Assembly (NCBI GenBank): GCA_964609825.1
Contig: CAZSSH010000011.1
Coordinates: forward strand, 62,001-126,000
From: CAZSSH01 sp964609825
GTDB taxonomy: Bacteria > Verrucomicrobiota > Lentisphaeria > Victivallales > Victivallaceae
Direction of reading: 5' to 3'
Length of the DNA: 64,000 nucleotides
Numbering within the stretch: the first letter of the stretch is position 1; every line of letters begins with the position of its first letter. The notes below the pieces were generated by a model that saw only the letters and a list, made by a program, of their open reading frames with translations, ran no database searches and was not told where the DNA came from. A program made the translations under genes and the position numbers. This document shows positions 48,537-56,722 of the stretch, piece after piece.

Positions 48537-48566
48537 GGAGACGCTTCGGTGTCTCTGTTTTTTTTT
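48537..48566 (+). terminator. rho-independent terminator of tRNA-His
   Basis: GGAGACGC, a TTCG loop and GGTGTCTCT-type partner (48537-48556) form an eight-pair stem closed by the very stable C(UUCG)G tetraloop, followed by G and nine T at 48558-48566. Confidence 0.85.
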
Positions 48567-48847
48567 GCCCTGGATCATAAATGATCTGGCAAAACACCCG
48601 GAGTCCCCGCCGCTTTGCGGTCATGGCATAAAATGCCATGCCGCGTCTCCTTGGCTGTGTGAGGTTGCCCTCCGCTCCTCGTTTCGCTGCGCTCAACTTG
48701 CGGTGCTCACGCTCGATGCTTCGCATCGTGTGGCCCTTGGGAGGGGGGAGATTGGGTTGTGGGCGGCTTGGGCACAATGCCGGCGCATTGTGGCGCCCGG
48801 CGCGGGGGGGAGGTGGCGAGATAGTTGCTTCCCGGTTGGTGATTGAT
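48567..48847. other. non-coding region with a run of hairpins
   Basis: About 280 bases without convincing coding capacity but with five clean hairpins: GATCAT/ATGATC (48573-48586), CCGC-TTT-GCGG (48610-48620), CATGGCAT-AAA-ATGCCATG (48622-48640, eight pairs), CGATGC-TTC-GCATCG (48714-48728) and CACAATGC-CGGC-GCATTGTG (48773-48792, eight pairs). Between them lies a GC-rich stretch (CTCCGCTCCTCGTTTCGCTG). It may be a structured RNA, a palindromic repeat cluster or a remnant of an element inserted behind the tRNA. No match to RNase P, tmRNA or SRP RNA signatures is apparent. Confidence 0.4.
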
Positions 48848-48926
48848 AAAAAATATCAAAAATTATCTTGATTTTTTATGATTTAGAGTTTATCTTTATC
48901 ATAAAGAGATAAGCGGGGAAATCAAG

Positions 48927-49031
48927 ATGAAATAATTTCTGATTTTGACGGTTTTGATTGTGGAAATGGTCGGAGCAATGCCGGAGGGGTTCCGTATGGT
49001 GAATAGCAAGCGGGAGACAGTTACTCCATGA
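48927..49031 (+). pseudogene. small ORF with a stop at codon 3, upstream of a membrane protein gene
   Basis: After a good ribosome binding site (GGGGA at 48914-48918) comes ATG AAA TAA, and the same frame then stays open for 31 codons: FLILTVLIV, EMVGAMPEG, FRMVNSKRET and so on, ending in TGA that overlaps the ATG of the next gene (ATGA). Reading the third codon as AAA would give a lysine-led hydrophobic leader, like a short membrane or secreted peptide. So it looks like a mini-gene hit by one nonsense change, or a leader ORF read from a later start (ATG at 48966 gives 21 residues). An inverted repeat TCTTTA/TAAAGA lies at 48893-48907. Confidence 0.35.
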
Positions 49032-49654
49032 ACCTCAAATACAAGCTTTTGCTCGAATTGTGGATGTTTATCGGCGGCATTTTGACTGCCGTCGGTTTGG
49101 CTTTTTTGGCGGCATGGCTGCTGGTTGATGCCAATGCGATTATCTTCGGCGCCGGTTTGACTGGTACCGAAGATATTACTTACGTATCGCATCCGGTGCT
49201 GGATGCAATGTTGCTGATTGCGGTTTTTGTCTTTGAAATTTGGGTCGTCGTGATGTCGGTTATCGTCCTTCTCCGGTTGCGCCGCCGTTTCCGTTGGCGG
49301 ATCGGAGTGGCGACGTTGACCGTCACTGCGGCGCTCTGTATCACCATGTTGTTTGTCGGCGTCGGCGCGGGTTGCCGCAAGCTGGCTTTGGATCGCTGGA
49401 CGTACTTGTATCAGACGGTCAACGATGCCGAGCGCATTTCACAGTTTGAGCAGGAGTTCGGCCGTGCTGTTTATTACTACCCGGTGGTTGATGACAACAA
49501 TATCGACCGGGTAATGAGTGAGGCCAATTTCTCCGACCAAAAATTTGCCAAGGGCAAAGAAGTCTTTTTTTTCGGCATATCATTGCCGTGTTACTGGATC
49601 GTTATCTGGTGCGAAGACGGCAAAATTGTCAAAAAGACGTGGAGCCCGATGTAA
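49028..49654 (+). CDS. small membrane protein of unknown function
   Basis: 208 residues with three membrane helices in the first 120 residues (LWMFIGGILTAVGLAFLAAWLL, AMLLIAVFVFEIWVVVMSVIVLL, VATLTVTAALCITMLFVGVG) and a soluble C-terminal half (about 125-208) rich in aromatic residues (YYYPVVDDNN, CYWIVIWCEDGK). I do not recognise a family. GGGAG lies 11 bases before the ATG. It follows the interrupted mini-ORF with an ATGA overlap and ends four bases from a convergent gene. Confidence 0.7.
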   Translation: MNLKYKLLLELWMFIGGILTAVGLAFLAAWLLVDANAIIFGAGLTGTEDITYVSHPVLDAMLLIAVFVFEIWVVVMSVIVLLRLRRRFRWRIGVATLTVTAALCITMLFVGVGAGCRKLALDRWTYLYQTVNDAERISQFEQEFGRAVYYYPVVDDNNIDRVMSEANFSDQKFAKGKEVFFFGISLPCYWIVIWCEDGKIVKKTWSPM

Positions 49655-49658
49655 TTTT

Positions 49659-50570
49659 TTACACCATCAGCTGCAAGGCTTGCAGCTGACGGATCATTTC
49701 GGGCTCATCGTTGGCGAGGGTGAGGTTGTGGATTTCCCACTCCTCGGTGTGTTCGGCGTAGCTGCCGGGCGCGATCACGGACAAGGGGCCCAAAACCTCG
49801 ATCTCAAGCATCCCGGCGGTGGTGAAAAATTCATTGTTGCAATCGCCCTCGGGGTAGCGGAGCGTTGCGTCGCAGGCAAAACGTTTGACAAAAAGTTGAT
49901 CGTTTAAGGCATAAGCCGCCCAGCCTGCTTTGTTGGCAAGGCCGATCTTTTGGCCGCAGGCCGTCTGCGAGTCCTCGATGATTTGGATAAAGTAGTCACC
50001 CCAGACAAAACGCGGGTCGTTCATCCGTGTAAACGGCCATAATACGAGTTTCCTAGCTTTTCGGTAGGGTTCGGCGGGGGCCCGGGTGTGCATCGGCGTC
50101 AGGGGGATAACGGCACGGCCTCTCTCCGCCATCACGGTAACGCCCCAGCTGGCCAGCTCAATTGGCCAATTGTGGCGGTTGTAAATTTTGTGGTGAAGTT
50201 TAACCTTGCTGCCGGACTCGGCCAACTCGATCCAGATTTCTTTTTGGAGTCTGCTCTCGGTTTCGACGGCGCACTCCAGTTTCAAAACATGGTTGACCAT
50301 GGTGTGCTTGACTGGCTCAATGTCATGGTAGTAAGTGCGCGGGTAAATTTCCGGCGCATGACACAGCCGGTGACCGCCCATGCTCCGCCAGCGGGGAGAG
50401 GGGTATTCTGCAAAATCCTTGTCAAAATTTTTCAGCAAATTGACGCCGCCAATTTGGCGGTAGACCAAAATGCGCGGGCCCATGCCGACGGCGATGATGA
50501 GCTCGACCTCGTCGTTGGCGAGGCGGACACACGGGAGATTGCGGTAAAGGATGGTTTCAAATTCAATCAT
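49659..50570 (-). CDS. DUF4380-like protein with mutarotase-like fold
   Basis: A 303-residue soluble protein without signal peptide. Segments such as RLANDEVELIIAVGMGPRIL, GGVNLLKNFDKDF, WRSMGGHRLCHAPEI, HHKIYNRHNWPIELASWGVTVM and KIGLANKAGWAAYALNDQLFVKRF are those of DUF4380-type proteins, which resemble the galactose-mutarotase beta-sandwich. The conserved GGHRLCHAPE histidines may form a sugar or metal site. Its role is unknown; carbohydrate binding or epimerisation is an inference. Last gene of a minus-strand run after ackA, pta and an S66 peptidase; eight bases separate it from the latter. Confidence 0.7.
   Translation of the reverse strand: MIEFETILYRNLPCVRLANDEVELIIAVGMGPRILVYRQIGGVNLLKNFDKDFAEYPSPRWRSMGGHRLCHAPEIYPRTYYHDIEPVKHTMVNHVLKLECAVETESRLQKEIWIELAESGSKVKLHHKIYNRHNWPIELASWGVTVMAERGRAVIPLTPMHTRAPAEPYRKARKLVLWPFTRMNDPRFVWGDYFIQIIEDSQTACGQKIGLANKAGWAAYALNDQLFVKRFACDATLRYPEGDCNNEFFTTAGMLEIEVLGPLSVIAPGSYAEHTEEWEIHNLTLANDEPEMIRQLQALQLMV
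49668..49688. repeat. perfect inverted repeat at convergent gene ends
   Basis: CAGCTGCAAG (49668-49677) and CTTGCAGCTG (49679-49688) form a perfect ten-base inverted repeat with a one-base centre, inside the last codons of the minus-strand gene. There is a T run on the plus-strand 5' side (TTTTTT at 49655-49660), so on the minus strand the stem is followed by only an A-rich tract; it is not a standard terminator. Confidence 0.5.
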
Positions 50571-50578
50571 AACAATAC

Positions 50579-51457
50579 TCAGGCAAAGTGAAACTGGTAT
50601 GTTGCCGTAAAGTCCAAAGAGTGAAACGGCAAGGTGTGACCGATCGGGAAATTGACGGCGCAGGGTTTGTTGACGCTGGCGGCTACGCGCTCAAACAAAC
50701 GTGCGAGGTCCGCGTGTTCGGCACAGTCTGTGAATTGGCCGAAAACCAGCGCCGCAATGTTGTTGAAAAAGCCCGTTTGCTGCAATTGCGTAAGATAGCG
50801 GTCGATTTTGTAAATGGGCTCGTTGAGATCCTCAAAGATCACGATCTTTTGGCCGGCGTCGGGCAAATAAGGCGTCCCGGCGAGCGATGATGCCACCGCG
50901 AGATTGCCGAACAATACTTTACCCTGACCGCAGCCGGGGCGGACGGTTTTGACCGAGCCGTAAGGGGAAACTCTGGGCAGCGCTTTGACACCGTCGCGCC
51001 ACAGCATGGTAAACTCCTCTTGGGTATAATCGTCGGTCATCGACTCGGCAAATTTGGCCGCCATCGGCGCCGCGATCGGGCGGCCGACTCCTTTTTGGAT
51101 CATTGCCCAGTGCAAGGCGGTAATATCGCTGTAGCCGATGACCGGCATACCGGGCCGTTGGGCAAGTTTTTCCCACGGCAACAAGGGGAGCAAGTGCGCC
51201 GAGCCGAAACCTCCCCGGAGACAAAACAGTAAATCGACCTCCGGGTCGAGCCACGCATTGACCAAATCGGCACAGCGGTTGGCCGCGCCGGAGGAAAAAT
51301 ATTTCTCCGGGCGGTGCGGGTCAAAGACATGGGGCATGACTTTGACCTTAAGCTTTTGGGTTTCCAAAAAAGCAAACGACTGCTCCGGCAAGGCTTGCTC
51401 GCAAGTCCCTGCCGGAGCGATGACGGCAACACACCGGATGGTTGCCGGAAACAACAT
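50579..51457 (-). CDS. LD-carboxypeptidase-like protein, peptidase family S66
   Basis: A 292-residue cytoplasmic enzyme of the LdcA/MccF family. The nucleophile serine is Ser110 in PVIGYSDITALHW, with the family opening VAVIAPAGT, the oxyanion region CLRGGFGS, the acidic LEDLNEPIYKIDRYLTQL-like segment FEDLNEPIYKIDR and the histidine in FPIGHTLP. It probably removes the terminal D-Ala from recycled murein tetrapeptides, or cleaves related amide bonds. Its ATG overlaps the pta stop by one base (TAATG). Confidence 0.88.
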   Translation of the reverse strand: MLFPATIRCVAVIAPAGTCEQALPEQSFAFLETQKLKVKVMPHVFDPHRPEKYFSSGAANRCADLVNAWLDPEVDLLFCLRGGFGSAHLLPLLPWEKLAQRPGMPVIGYSDITALHWAMIQKGVGRPIAAPMAAKFAESMTDDYTQEEFTMLWRDGVKALPRVSPYGSVKTVRPGCGQGKVLFGNLAVASSLAGTPYLPDAGQKIVIFEDLNEPIYKIDRYLTQLQQTGFFNNIAALVFGQFTDCAEHADLARLFERVAASVNKPCAVNFPIGHTLPFHSLDFTATYQFHFA

Positions 51458-52467
51458 TATTTGGCAGCCTGGCAGGCGGTGATGACAATCTGACCGTAGA
51501 TATCGTCAGAGTTGCAGCCGCGCGACAAGTCGTTTAACGGTTTGGCCAAGCCTTGCAGCACCGGGCCGTAGGCGTCGGCGTGGGCCAAACGCTGTACGAG
51601 CTTGTAGGCGATGTTACCGGCGTTGAGGTCCGGGAAAATCAAGACGTTGGCGCTGCCGGCGATCGGGCTGGTGGGAGCCTTGGACTTGGCCACGGCGGGT
51701 ACCAGAGCGGCGTCGCCCTGAAGTTCGCCGTCAGCGACGATGTCGAGGTTTTCCGCAACGATTTTGGCCTTGAGCATTTTGGCCGCTTCGACGACTTTGA
51801 CCAAAATTTCATGCTCGGCGCTGCCGTGGGTCGAGAAAGAGAGGAAGGCCACGCGCGGGGTCTTGCCCACCAGTGAACGGTACGAGTCGGCAGTCGCCAA
51901 AGCGATGTCGACCAATTGCTCGGCATTGGGGTTGGGGTTGACGCCGCAGTCGGCAAAGAGCAATACGTTGTCGCCGCTCTCGGTCGGGGTCTTGAGGTCC
52001 ATCACAAAGTTGCTGCTGGCAATCTTCATCCCCGGCGCGGTGCCGATGCAGTGAAACGCGGCGCGCAGCATGTCGGCGGTCGAGGCGATGCTCCCCGCGA
52101 CGAGGCCGTCAACCAGATTGTTGCGGCACATCATGGCGCCGAAGTAGATCCGGCTTTTCATCATTTCGGCGGCTTTGTCCTCGGTCAGACCCTTGGATTT
52201 GCGCATTTCGTAAAATTCTTTGCTGAATTGGGCAAACAAGGGGGAGTTGAGGTAATCGATGGTCTCAAATTTGCGCACGGTCACATTGCCCTTGGCGCAG
52301 GACTCGGCGATTTCCTGCTCGCTCCCGAGGACAATGACGCGTTTGGCGACTTTTTGGTCAATCGCCTTGTTGGCGGCGACGACGACACGGTAATCGTTGC
52401 CCTCGGGCAATACGATGACTTTTTGGGCGGCTCTCGCCCGGACGGCAAAAGTTTCGATGGCGGACAT
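51457..52467 (-). CDS. pta: phosphate acetyltransferase
   Basis: 336 residues from the ATG at 52467 (AGGAAG about ten bases upstream; upstream in-frame codons run into ackA and have no such site). PTA/PTB fold: VIVLPEGNDYRVVVAANKA, FGAMMCRNNLVDGLVAGS, VLLFADCGVNPNP, VAFLSFSTHGSAEHE, LQGDAALVP, and NVLIFPDLNAGNIAYKLVQRL. It converts acetyl-CoA and phosphate to acetyl phosphate. It is paired with ackA, giving the acetate-and-ATP route of fermenting bacteria. Confidence 0.95.
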   Translation of the reverse strand: MSAIETFAVRARAAQKVIVLPEGNDYRVVVAANKAIDQKVAKRVIVLGSEQEIAESCAKGNVTVRKFETIDYLNSPLFAQFSKEFYEMRKSKGLTEDKAAEMMKSRIYFGAMMCRNNLVDGLVAGSIASTADMLRAAFHCIGTAPGMKIASSNFVMDLKTPTESGDNVLLFADCGVNPNPNAEQLVDIALATADSYRSLVGKTPRVAFLSFSTHGSAEHEILVKVVEAAKMLKAKIVAENLDIVADGELQGDAALVPAVAKSKAPTSPIAGSANVLIFPDLNAGNIAYKLVQRLAHADAYGPVLQGLAKPLNDLSRGCNSDDIYGQIVITACQAAK

Positions 52468-52493
52468 GGTATTCAAGCTTCCTGTGATATAAA

Positions 52494-53699
52494 TTATTTT
52501 TGGTGATTGATAATGCTTCTGGTGCTGCGGGCGATCATCAGCTCTTCGTCGGTCGGCATGACGACGACCTTGCAACGCGAGTTTTCGGTGCTGATCAGAC
52601 CGGGTTTGCCGGCGGCGCGCTCGTTGGCTTCACGGTCGAGGAAGATATCCAAGCCGACCAGTTTTTCCACAATCTTGGCGCGGGCAAAAACGCTCCACTC
52701 GCCGATGCCGCCGGTGAAGACGATCGCGTCGACGCCGCCCAGCAAGGCATAGTAACCGCCAATGTATTTGACCACGCGGCGGGTAAACATCCGGCGGGCG
52801 AGCAACGCTTGTTTGTCGCCGGCCAGCTCGGCCTTGATGATGTCGCGCATGTCAAAGCTGTTGATGCCGCCGACACCGAAGAGACCGCTCTCTTTGTTGA
52901 GGATTTTGTCGATTTCCTTGGTCGTTTTGCCAAGGTCGACGAGCCGCATCACAACCGCCGGGTCGATGTCGCCCGAGCGGGTGCCCATCATCAGCCCTTC
53001 AAGTGGGGTCATGCCCATCGAGGTGTCGACGACCATGCCTTGATTGATGGCGGTGATGCTGCAACCGTTGCCGAGGTGGCAGGTGATGAGCTTCATTTGC
53101 TCATAGGATTTGCCCAGCATTTTGCCGGTGGCCTGCGCTACAAAGTTGTGACTGGTGCCGTGAAAGCCGTAGCGGCGGATGCCGTATTTGGTATAAAGCT
53201 CGTACGGAATTGCGTACATAAAAGCTTGCGGCGGCATGGTTTGGTGAAAGGCGGTGTCAAACACGGCGACGTTGGGGACACCCGGGAAATTCTTTTCGCA
53301 TGCTTCGATCCCGGCCAAATTGGCGGGGTTGTGCAAGGGGGCCAAGCTGATGCAGTCCTTGATGATTTCGCGGACTTCCTCACTGAAGAGGGCGGGCTTG
53401 GTGGCGCGTTCGCCGCCATGGACGACGCGGTGGCCGAAGGCCTTGATTTCATTCATATCGGCAATCACGCCGATTTCTTTGTCTACCAGTTTTTTGCAAA
53501 TTTCTTTGAGTGCCTCGACATGGTCTGCAACCGGGGTGACGCCTTCAAAAACAAAACCGTCAGCGCGTTTGTAGATCAAGTTGGGCTTGTCGGTCCCGAG
53601 GCGCTCAAAAAGGCCCTTGGCCAAGACCTGCTCCTTGGCCATTGAGAACAACGTAAACTTCATGGAACTGCTTCCGGCGTTAAGCACCAGGATCTTCAT
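52494..53699 (-). CDS. ackA: acetate kinase
   Basis: A 401-residue ASKHA-fold kinase, normal length. Signature motifs are MKILVLNAGSSSMKF at the N-terminus, FGHRVVHGGE, YGFHGTSHNFV, LITCHLGNGCSITAI, GMTPLEGLMMGTRSGDID and IVFTGGIGEWS. It forms acetate and ATP from acetyl phosphate. TAGGAG precedes the ATG. It is followed after 26 bases by pta, so the two are co-transcribed. 48 bases upstream ends infA, with no terminator seen, so read-through from the translation cluster is possible. Confidence 0.97.
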   Translation of the reverse strand: MKILVLNAGSSSMKFTLFSMAKEQVLAKGLFERLGTDKPNLIYKRADGFVFEGVTPVADHVEALKEICKKLVDKEIGVIADMNEIKAFGHRVVHGGERATKPALFSEEVREIIKDCISLAPLHNPANLAGIEACEKNFPGVPNVAVFDTAFHQTMPPQAFMYAIPYELYTKYGIRRYGFHGTSHNFVAQATGKMLGKSYEQMKLITCHLGNGCSITAINQGMVVDTSMGMTPLEGLMMGTRSGDIDPAVVMRLVDLGKTTKEIDKILNKESGLFGVGGINSFDMRDIIKAELAGDKQALLARRMFTRRVVKYIGGYYALLGGVDAIVFTGGIGEWSVFARAKIVEKLVGLDIFLDREANERAAGKPGLISTENSRCKVVVMPTDEELMIARSTRSIINHQK

Positions 53700-53747
53700 T
53701 TCTTACTCCTAAAAACTTTTTATCATATGGGTTAAATTTTGGGTTGT

Positions 53748-53966
53748 TTACTTTTTGCGGAACACGATCCGCCCTTTGGTAAGATCGTAGGGCGACATTT
53801 CGAGTGTCACCTGATCGCCGGGCAGAATGCGGATGAAATTCATCCGCATTTTTCCGCTGATATGGGCATTGACGACATGGCCCGTTTGCAGCTCCACCTT
53901 AAACATGGTGTTGGGCAAAAGCTCCAATACGGTCCCCTCTACTCGGATTACATCATCTTTTGGCAC
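53748..53966 (-). CDS. infA: translation initiation factor IF-1
   Basis: 72 residues, exactly the usual IF-1 size: a single S1-like OB fold with VEGTVLELLPNTMFKVEL, GHVVNAHISGKMRMNFIRI, GDQVTLEMSPYDLTKGRI and FRKK. It begins with GTG at 53966, inside the last codons of map, with GGAG eight bases upstream, so it is translationally coupled to map. Confidence 0.96.
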   Translation of the reverse strand: MPKDDVIRVEGTVLELLPNTMFKVELQTGHVVNAHISGKMRMNFIRILPGDQVTLEMSPYDLTKGRIVFRKK

Positions 53967-54721
53967 GTTAAAATCTCCGGTTCGTTATCGGTTATTAAAA
54001 TCATATTTTCGAAATGGGCCGACCAGCGGCCGTCCTTGGTTCGCACGGTCCAGTGGTCAATTTTGTCGGTGACGACATCGCCCGAGCCGGCGTTGAGCAT
54101 GGGTTCAATGGCCAAAACCATGCCGGGAGCAAGCAAGCTTCCGCGGCCGGCGCCGACAAAATTGGGAATTTCGGGGGGCTCATGGAGCTGGATGCCGCAG
54201 CCGTGGCCGACGTATTCGCGGACGATCCCGAGTTTATAGCGTTTGGCGCAGCCTTGCACGGCGGCGCTGATGTCGCGTACATAATTGCCCGGGCGGGCGG
54301 CTTTGATGCCGAGCTCCAGAGCTTCGGCGGTGCCTTGCAACAAACGGGCGATTTCGGGCGGCTGCTCCATAAAGGAAACGGTGGTCGCGCAGTCGCCGAT
54401 GGCGCCGTCAAAATGGACGCCGATGTCGATGCTGACAATATCCTTTTCTTCAATAATCCGGTCGGCGCGGCCGATGCCGTGGACGACCTCGTTGTTGAGA
54501 GAAATGCAGATGTTGCCGGGGTAGCCGTAGTAGCCTTTAAATGCGCTTTTGCCCCCGCATTTTTGGATCAATTCGCCTGCCAGCATATCCACGTCCAAGG
54601 TGGTCATTCCCGGTTTGATCATCGCGGCCAGCTGGTGACGGACCTGGTCCGTCAATCGGCAGGCCACCCGGATCCGGCTGATTTCCTCGGCGCTGTGAAT
54701 GTTTTGGCGGGGCGGCATCAT
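53948..54721 (-). CDS. map: methionine aminopeptidase, type I
   Basis: A 257-residue enzyme removing the initiator methionine from new proteins. Five metal ligands are visible: Asp in DIGVHFDGAIGD (two), His in GHGCGIQLHE, Glu in LAIEPML and Glu in SAHFENMI. The conserved opening NNEVVHGIG is present. Short N-terminus, as in type I without a zinc finger. Three bases downstream of adk; its last 19 bases overlap infA. The order adk-map-infA is the tail of the ancestral spc ribosomal operon. Confidence 0.96.
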   Translation of the reverse strand: MMPPRQNIHSAEEISRIRVACRLTDQVRHQLAAMIKPGMTTLDVDMLAGELIQKCGGKSAFKGYYGYPGNICISLNNEVVHGIGRADRIIEEKDIVSIDIGVHFDGAIGDCATTVSFMEQPPEIARLLQGTAEALELGIKAARPGNYVRDISAAVQGCAKRYKLGIVREYVGHGCGIQLHEPPEIPNFVGAGRGSLLAPGMVLAIEPMLNAGSGDVVTDKIDHWTVRTKDGRWSAHFENMILITDNEPEILTCQKMM

Positions 54722-54724
54722 AAG

Positions 54725-55372
54725 TTATTCCAACTCAGCTTTGAGCAGGGCTTCGATTTTATCTTTGGCGGTCTCGGTGATGGTCCACAAAAGACCCGCT
54801 TGGTTGTAATACTCGATCAACGGCCGGGTCTGGCTGTAAAAAACCTTGAGCCGCTGCTGCGCGGTTTCCAAAGAGTCGTCGGGGCGCTGAAACAATTCGC
54901 CGCCGCACTGATCGCAAACGCCCGCTTTTTTGGAGGGCATAAAGAGTTTGTTGAAAATAGCGCCGCAGCCCTTGCAGTTTTGGCGGGCGGTCAGCCGCTG
55001 GAGCAAGAGCTCGTCCGGGACCTCAAAATAAACCACGCACTCGAGCGGGCGCTTGAGCTCCTTGAGGGCTTCGCCCAGCAGATCCGCCTGACGGATGGTG
55101 CGCGGGAAGCCGTCCAAAATAAAACCGTTGTCGCAATCGCTCTTGGATAAACGGGCTTTGACCATCCCGGCGACGATCTCGTCGGGGACCAATTTCCCTT
55201 CTTTCATCAAAAGGGAAGCTTCTTCGCCAAGCTTGGTGCCGCGTTTGATTTCATCGCGCAAAATGTCGCCGGTGGAGATGTGTACCAACGGGTATTTGGC
55301 CAAAAGATACGACGAAAAAGTGCCTTTGCCCGCTCCGGGCGCACCGACGAAAATCAAATTCTTCTTTTTCAT
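54725..55372 (-). CDS. adk: adenylate kinase
   Basis: A 215-residue long-type kinase with P-loop GAPGAGKGT at residues 10-18, STGDILRDEIKRGT, GFILDGFPRTIRQAD and RPDDSLETAQQRLKVFYSQT. The LID region carries a zinc site (CKGC and CDQC), as in Gram-positive and many other bacterial enzymes. It interconverts ATP, ADP and AMP. It lies between hisS (10-base gap) and map. Confidence 0.96.
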   Translation of the reverse strand: MKKKNLIFVGAPGAGKGTFSSYLLAKYPLVHISTGDILRDEIKRGTKLGEEASLLMKEGKLVPDEIVAGMVKARLSKSDCDNGFILDGFPRTIRQADLLGEALKELKRPLECVVYFEVPDELLLQRLTARQNCKGCGAIFNKLFMPSKKAGVCDQCGGELFQRPDDSLETAQQRLKVFYSQTRPLIEYYNQAGLLWTITETAKDKIEALLKAELE

Positions 55373-55382
55373 GAGGGTTGTC

Positions 55383-56642
55383 TTATCCTATTTTATTCAC
55401 TAAAAATTGCAATAACTGGTCATCGCCGACCTCGCACTGTTCGCCGTCGGCCATATTTTTGACGATGGCGGCGCCTTTGGCGAGCTCATCGTTGCCGCGG
55501 ATGACGGCGATGGCGGCATTGGTCTTATTTGCATTGCGCATCTGCGCTTTAAACGAACGGTCCTCGACCTCAAGGTTGGTCCGGATGCGGTGTTTGCGGA
55601 GGCATGCGGCCAACTGCAAATTGGCCAGTACGGCGTCTTTGCCGAGACCGATCAAATAAACCGAGGCGGGCTCGGGATCGACTCCGGCGATGCCTAAAGC
55701 GTCCTGAACCATCAGCAAACGCTCCATCCCGGCGGCAAAGCCGACGCCCTTGACGGGCTTGTTTTGCTCGGGCAAAAAGAGCTCGTAGCGCCCGCCCCCG
55801 GCAACCGCACTCTGGGCGCCGAGGCCGTGGTGGGTGATTTCAAACACTGTGTGGACATAATAGTCAAGCCCGCGCACCAGCAACGGGTCGACGGTAAAAT
55901 CGACTTCCAATGCCTTGAGCGAAGTTTGCACCTGTTTAAAGTATTCCTGCGACTCTGTGCTGAAGAAAGAAACATAGTCGGGCGCGCCGGCGACGATTTT
56001 ACGGCAATTCTCCTGCTTGCAGTCCAAAATCCGCCAGACATTGCGCTCGAGGCGGTTTTTGCAATCGTCGCACATCGTGTCGATGTGTTTGGCAAAATAA
56101 TCTTTGAGCGCGGCGGCGGCGGCAGGCCGGTCACTCTGGAGACCGCGGGTATTGATATTGAGTTTGGCGTCGTGGATGCCCAATTCATTCAAAAAATGCA
56201 TCAGCATGGCAATGCACTCGGCATCGAGCTCGGGGGAAACGCGCCCCACGTTTTCGACCCCGATCTGGTGAAACTGGCGGCGGCGACCGGCGGCCGGGCG
56301 CTCCCCGCGAAACATCGGGCCGTAATAAAAGACGCGCTCCTCGACCCCGTTCATCACATCGGTGTTGCACAAGGCACGCATCACCCCGGCAGTGCCCTCG
56401 GGGCGTAAGGTCAAGCTGCGGCCGCCGCGGTCCTTAAAGGTGTACATCTCTTTTTGCACCACCTCGGTTTCGTCGCCGAGCCCGCGCTGAAAGACCTCGG
56501 TGTACTCAAACGCCGGAGTCCGCAATTCGCCGTAGCCATAGCACGAAAAGACTTCATTGGCGGTTTTTTCCAATTTGCGCCAACGGGCGGCTTCCGCGCT
56601 GAAAATGTCCGCGGTGCCCGGCGGCGGTGCGAAGTTTGCCAT
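55383..56642 (-). CDS. hisS: histidyl-tRNA synthetase
   Basis: A 419-residue class II aminoacyl-tRNA synthetase. Motif 2 is FRGERPAAGRRRQFHQIGVE, followed by the histidine-specific LVRGLDYYVHTVFEI and motif 3 GGGRYELF with GFAAGMERLL; C-terminal anticodon-binding domain (about 320-419: VYLIGLGKDAVLANLQLA). There are two CxxC-like pairs near 190-215 (CDDC, CKQENC), a feature of some bacterial HisRS inserts. CGAGG precedes the ATG. First gene after the HU terminator; followed by adk, map and infA. The only tRNA gene in this window is tRNA-His, 7 kb away. Confidence 0.95.
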   Translation of the reverse strand: MANFAPPPGTADIFSAEAARWRKLEKTANEVFSCYGYGELRTPAFEYTEVFQRGLGDETEVVQKEMYTFKDRGGRSLTLRPEGTAGVMRALCNTDVMNGVEERVFYYGPMFRGERPAAGRRRQFHQIGVENVGRVSPELDAECIAMLMHFLNELGIHDAKLNINTRGLQSDRPAAAAALKDYFAKHIDTMCDDCKNRLERNVWRILDCKQENCRKIVAGAPDYVSFFSTESQEYFKQVQTSLKALEVDFTVDPLLVRGLDYYVHTVFEITHHGLGAQSAVAGGGRYELFLPEQNKPVKGVGFAAGMERLLMVQDALGIAGVDPEPASVYLIGLGKDAVLANLQLAACLRKHRIRTNLEVEDRSFKAQMRNANKTNAAIAVIRGNDELAKGAAIVKNMADGEQCEVGDDQLLQFLVNKIG

Positions 56643-56659
56643 AATTTACCTCGATATTA

Positions 56660-56697
56660 AAAACAAAACCACGCCAGACGATAAATCATCTGACGTG
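56660..56697 (-). terminator. rho-independent terminator after the HU gene
   Basis: On the minus strand a 13-pair stem with two or three G-T wobbles (CACGTCAGATGAT with ATCGTCTGGCGTG; plus 56670-56697) is followed by GTTTTGTTTTT (plus 56660 down to about 56658). It separates HU from hisS. Confidence 0.7.
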
Positions 56698-56722
56698 ATC
56701 AATATTTTATGCTTTGATTGGC

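Noticed and set aside
48478..48871. Open frames of 77 to 122 codons on both strands across the hairpin region
   Set aside because: They begin inside the tRNA or lack a ribosome binding site, and their composition (many Arg, Cys, Pro) looks like translated structured GC-rich DNA.
56643..56722. T-box leader before hisS
   Set aside because: The gap is 80 bases and is filled by the HU terminator; no T-box sequence is present.
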